From: Rhodococcus oxybenzonivorans
GTDB taxonomy: Bacteria; Actinomycetota; Actinomycetes; Mycobacteriales; Mycobacteriaceae
Assembly: GCF_003130705.1 (NCBI RefSeq)
Contig: NZ_CP021354.1
Span: forward strand, 5,146,001 to 5,210,000
Length of the DNA: 64,000 bases
Direction: 5' to 3'
Made by a program: the position numbers and the translations under genes. The notes below the pieces were generated by a model, which was given only the letters and a program-made list of their open reading frames with translations, searched no databases and was not told the origin of the DNA. Positions 63,110 to 64,000 of the stretch are shown in pieces; position 1 is the first letter of the stretch, and every line of letters starts with the position of its first letter.

Positions 63110-64000
63110 CGGCGGAGGCTAATCGACCTTTTTGCAGTACCCGCCATTGCTCGCAGGTTCTGCTGCGGTCGCCCCATTGCAAGGCGAGTCAGACCGAAAC
63201 CCCGGTAGACCGGCACCCGTTTTCCGCTCACCAAACGCCCCAGTAAACGGCCCACTAGGGTTACCTTTCGTTCCACCTGCAGAGGTTGAATCTTAGCAAC
63301 CGAATCCAGATCTATTCCAGCAATTACCACCACACCCTGCGATGCCGCCGCTGTTAGCAGTTCGTGTCCTCGTAATGTTCGCGCGAGAATCACGGAATTT
63401 CCGTCCGCGTTATCAAACTTGGGGTACCCGTTCGCATCCGCGTACCAATAGTCACCGACTGCTATATCACTGTCGCCGCCAGTTCCATCTACGCAAAGCT
63501 TGCACCTCCATTGAATATCCCTGCCAATGTGATGGCCCCAGGATTCGTCGTACGACATTTTGAAGGCATCCCCCGATGCGGTCGTGACCGTGAAGTCTCC
63601 CGGCCATCCGTTCCCGCGATACCTAACGTCACTGACACCTTCCGGGTCCTCCGCCATCAGTGCCACCAACTTCTCCGTACCGTTCTGACTCGGAGTTCCT
63701 GCACAGAAAAATGAGAGCAAGAGTGGGGATTCAGATCTCTCCAAACCCAACTCCGAGCTGAGACGGGCGGCCGCGGAAACCTCGCATGGTTTTCCAACTA
63801 GGACGGAAGACTCTGAATACGGGTCGTAAGCCACCATATTCGATACTGGAGCGTAGCGAGAACCTGAGGCGATAGTGAAGTCATCGCTCGCAGTTAGCAC
63901 AACTGGGCGAGTAAGCTTCGGATCTTTCGAATCTGCCGCACTCGCAGTCACACTCGCGCGCCGTCCACTTGTAACCAACCAGGAGCTTAAGGCGGTCAGC
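63091..64000 (-). CDS. FrhB-like (coenzyme F420 hydrogenase beta-subunit-type) protein, partial
   Basis: The frame is open at the right end of the window, so the N-terminus is missing; the TTG at 63978 is not the true start, as the residues before it (LTALSSWL) also fit the family. It shows SVLVGKPCEVSAAARLS, corresponding to the GTPCQ motif, and RCKLCVDGTGGDSDIAVGDYWY, corresponding to RCRLCPDHT...GD. An N-terminal ferredoxin-type part, if present, lies outside. Members occur beside pyruvyl- and glycosyltransferases in polysaccharide loci, role unclear. It overlaps the flippase by 19 bases. Confidence 0.8.
   Translation of the reverse strand, partial: LTALSSWLVTSGRRASVTASAADSKDPKLTRPVVLTASDDFTIASGSRYAPVSNMVAYDPYSESSVLVGKPCEVSAAARLSSELGLERSESPLLLSFFCAGTPSQNGTEKLVALMAEDPEGVSDVRYRGNGWPGDFTVTTASGDAFKMSYDESWGHHIGRDIQWRCKLCVDGTGGDSDIAVGDYWYADANGYPKFDNADGNSVILARTLRGHELLTAAASQGVVVIAGIDLDSVAKIQPLQVERKVTLVGRLLGRLVSGKRVPVYRGFGLTRLAMGRPQQNLRAMAGTAKRSISLRRWKRRS

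Overview
The window is high-GC, densely coded DNA with many GTG starts, ATGA/GTGA gene overlaps and probable leaderless promoters. The order LuxR-type regulator, Rv0338c-like Fe-S reductase, AlaA/AspC-like aminotransferase, together with EspR-like and mycobacterial-type RmlC proteins, points to the Mycobacteriales, most likely Rhodococcus or a close relative. This is inferred from protein resemblance recalled by eye; no database was searched. No rRNA, tRNA, CRISPR array or transposase was recognised.

Left part (1-10.9 kb): the 3' end of an Hsp70-like, membrane-anchored gene, a LuxR/TPR regulator and a truncated Hsp70-like paralogue with a Thr/Pro tail. Then come two secreted S1 serine proteases, facing four tandem paralogues for exported glycine-zipper proteins across a perfect 52-bp palindrome. 

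Middle (10.9-26.3 kb): a long membrane Fe-S reductase with a repetitive C-terminus and a textbook terminator, a metallothionein-like protein, an S9 peptidase next to a carotenoid oxygenase, and an aminotransferase. These are followed by a convergent four-gene module (XRE regulator, EspR-like regulator, MAB_1171c/DUF6545-like membrane protein, ImmA/IrrE-type protease) whose two promoters each carry an inverted repeat. A YibE/F-family membrane protein and a third Hsp70-like protein close the section.

Right part (26.3-64 kb): a cell-envelope and polysaccharide region. It holds a secreted lipase, UDP-glucose dehydrogenase, a low-molecular-weight tyrosine phosphatase, a Wzc/CpsD-like tyrosine autokinase, and one 22-kb gene for a seven-module nonribosomal peptide synthetase with an EntF-like starter condensation domain and a terminal thioesterase. 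Beyond it are a DUF4012 protein, a CrcB fluoride-channel pair, YdcF, RmlB-RmlC-RmlA (dTDP-rhamnose precursors), a DUF1972 glycosyltransferase, a hexapeptide acyltransferase, a Wzx-like flippase and a partial FrhB-like protein. From about 60 kb the base composition becomes clearly AT-richer, suggesting acquired glycan genes. The working idea is that activated UDP-glucuronate and dTDP-rhamnose feed a surface glycan controlled by the kinase/phosphatase pair. Whether the NRPS peptide is attached to it, as in mycobacterial glycopeptidolipids, is an open inference.
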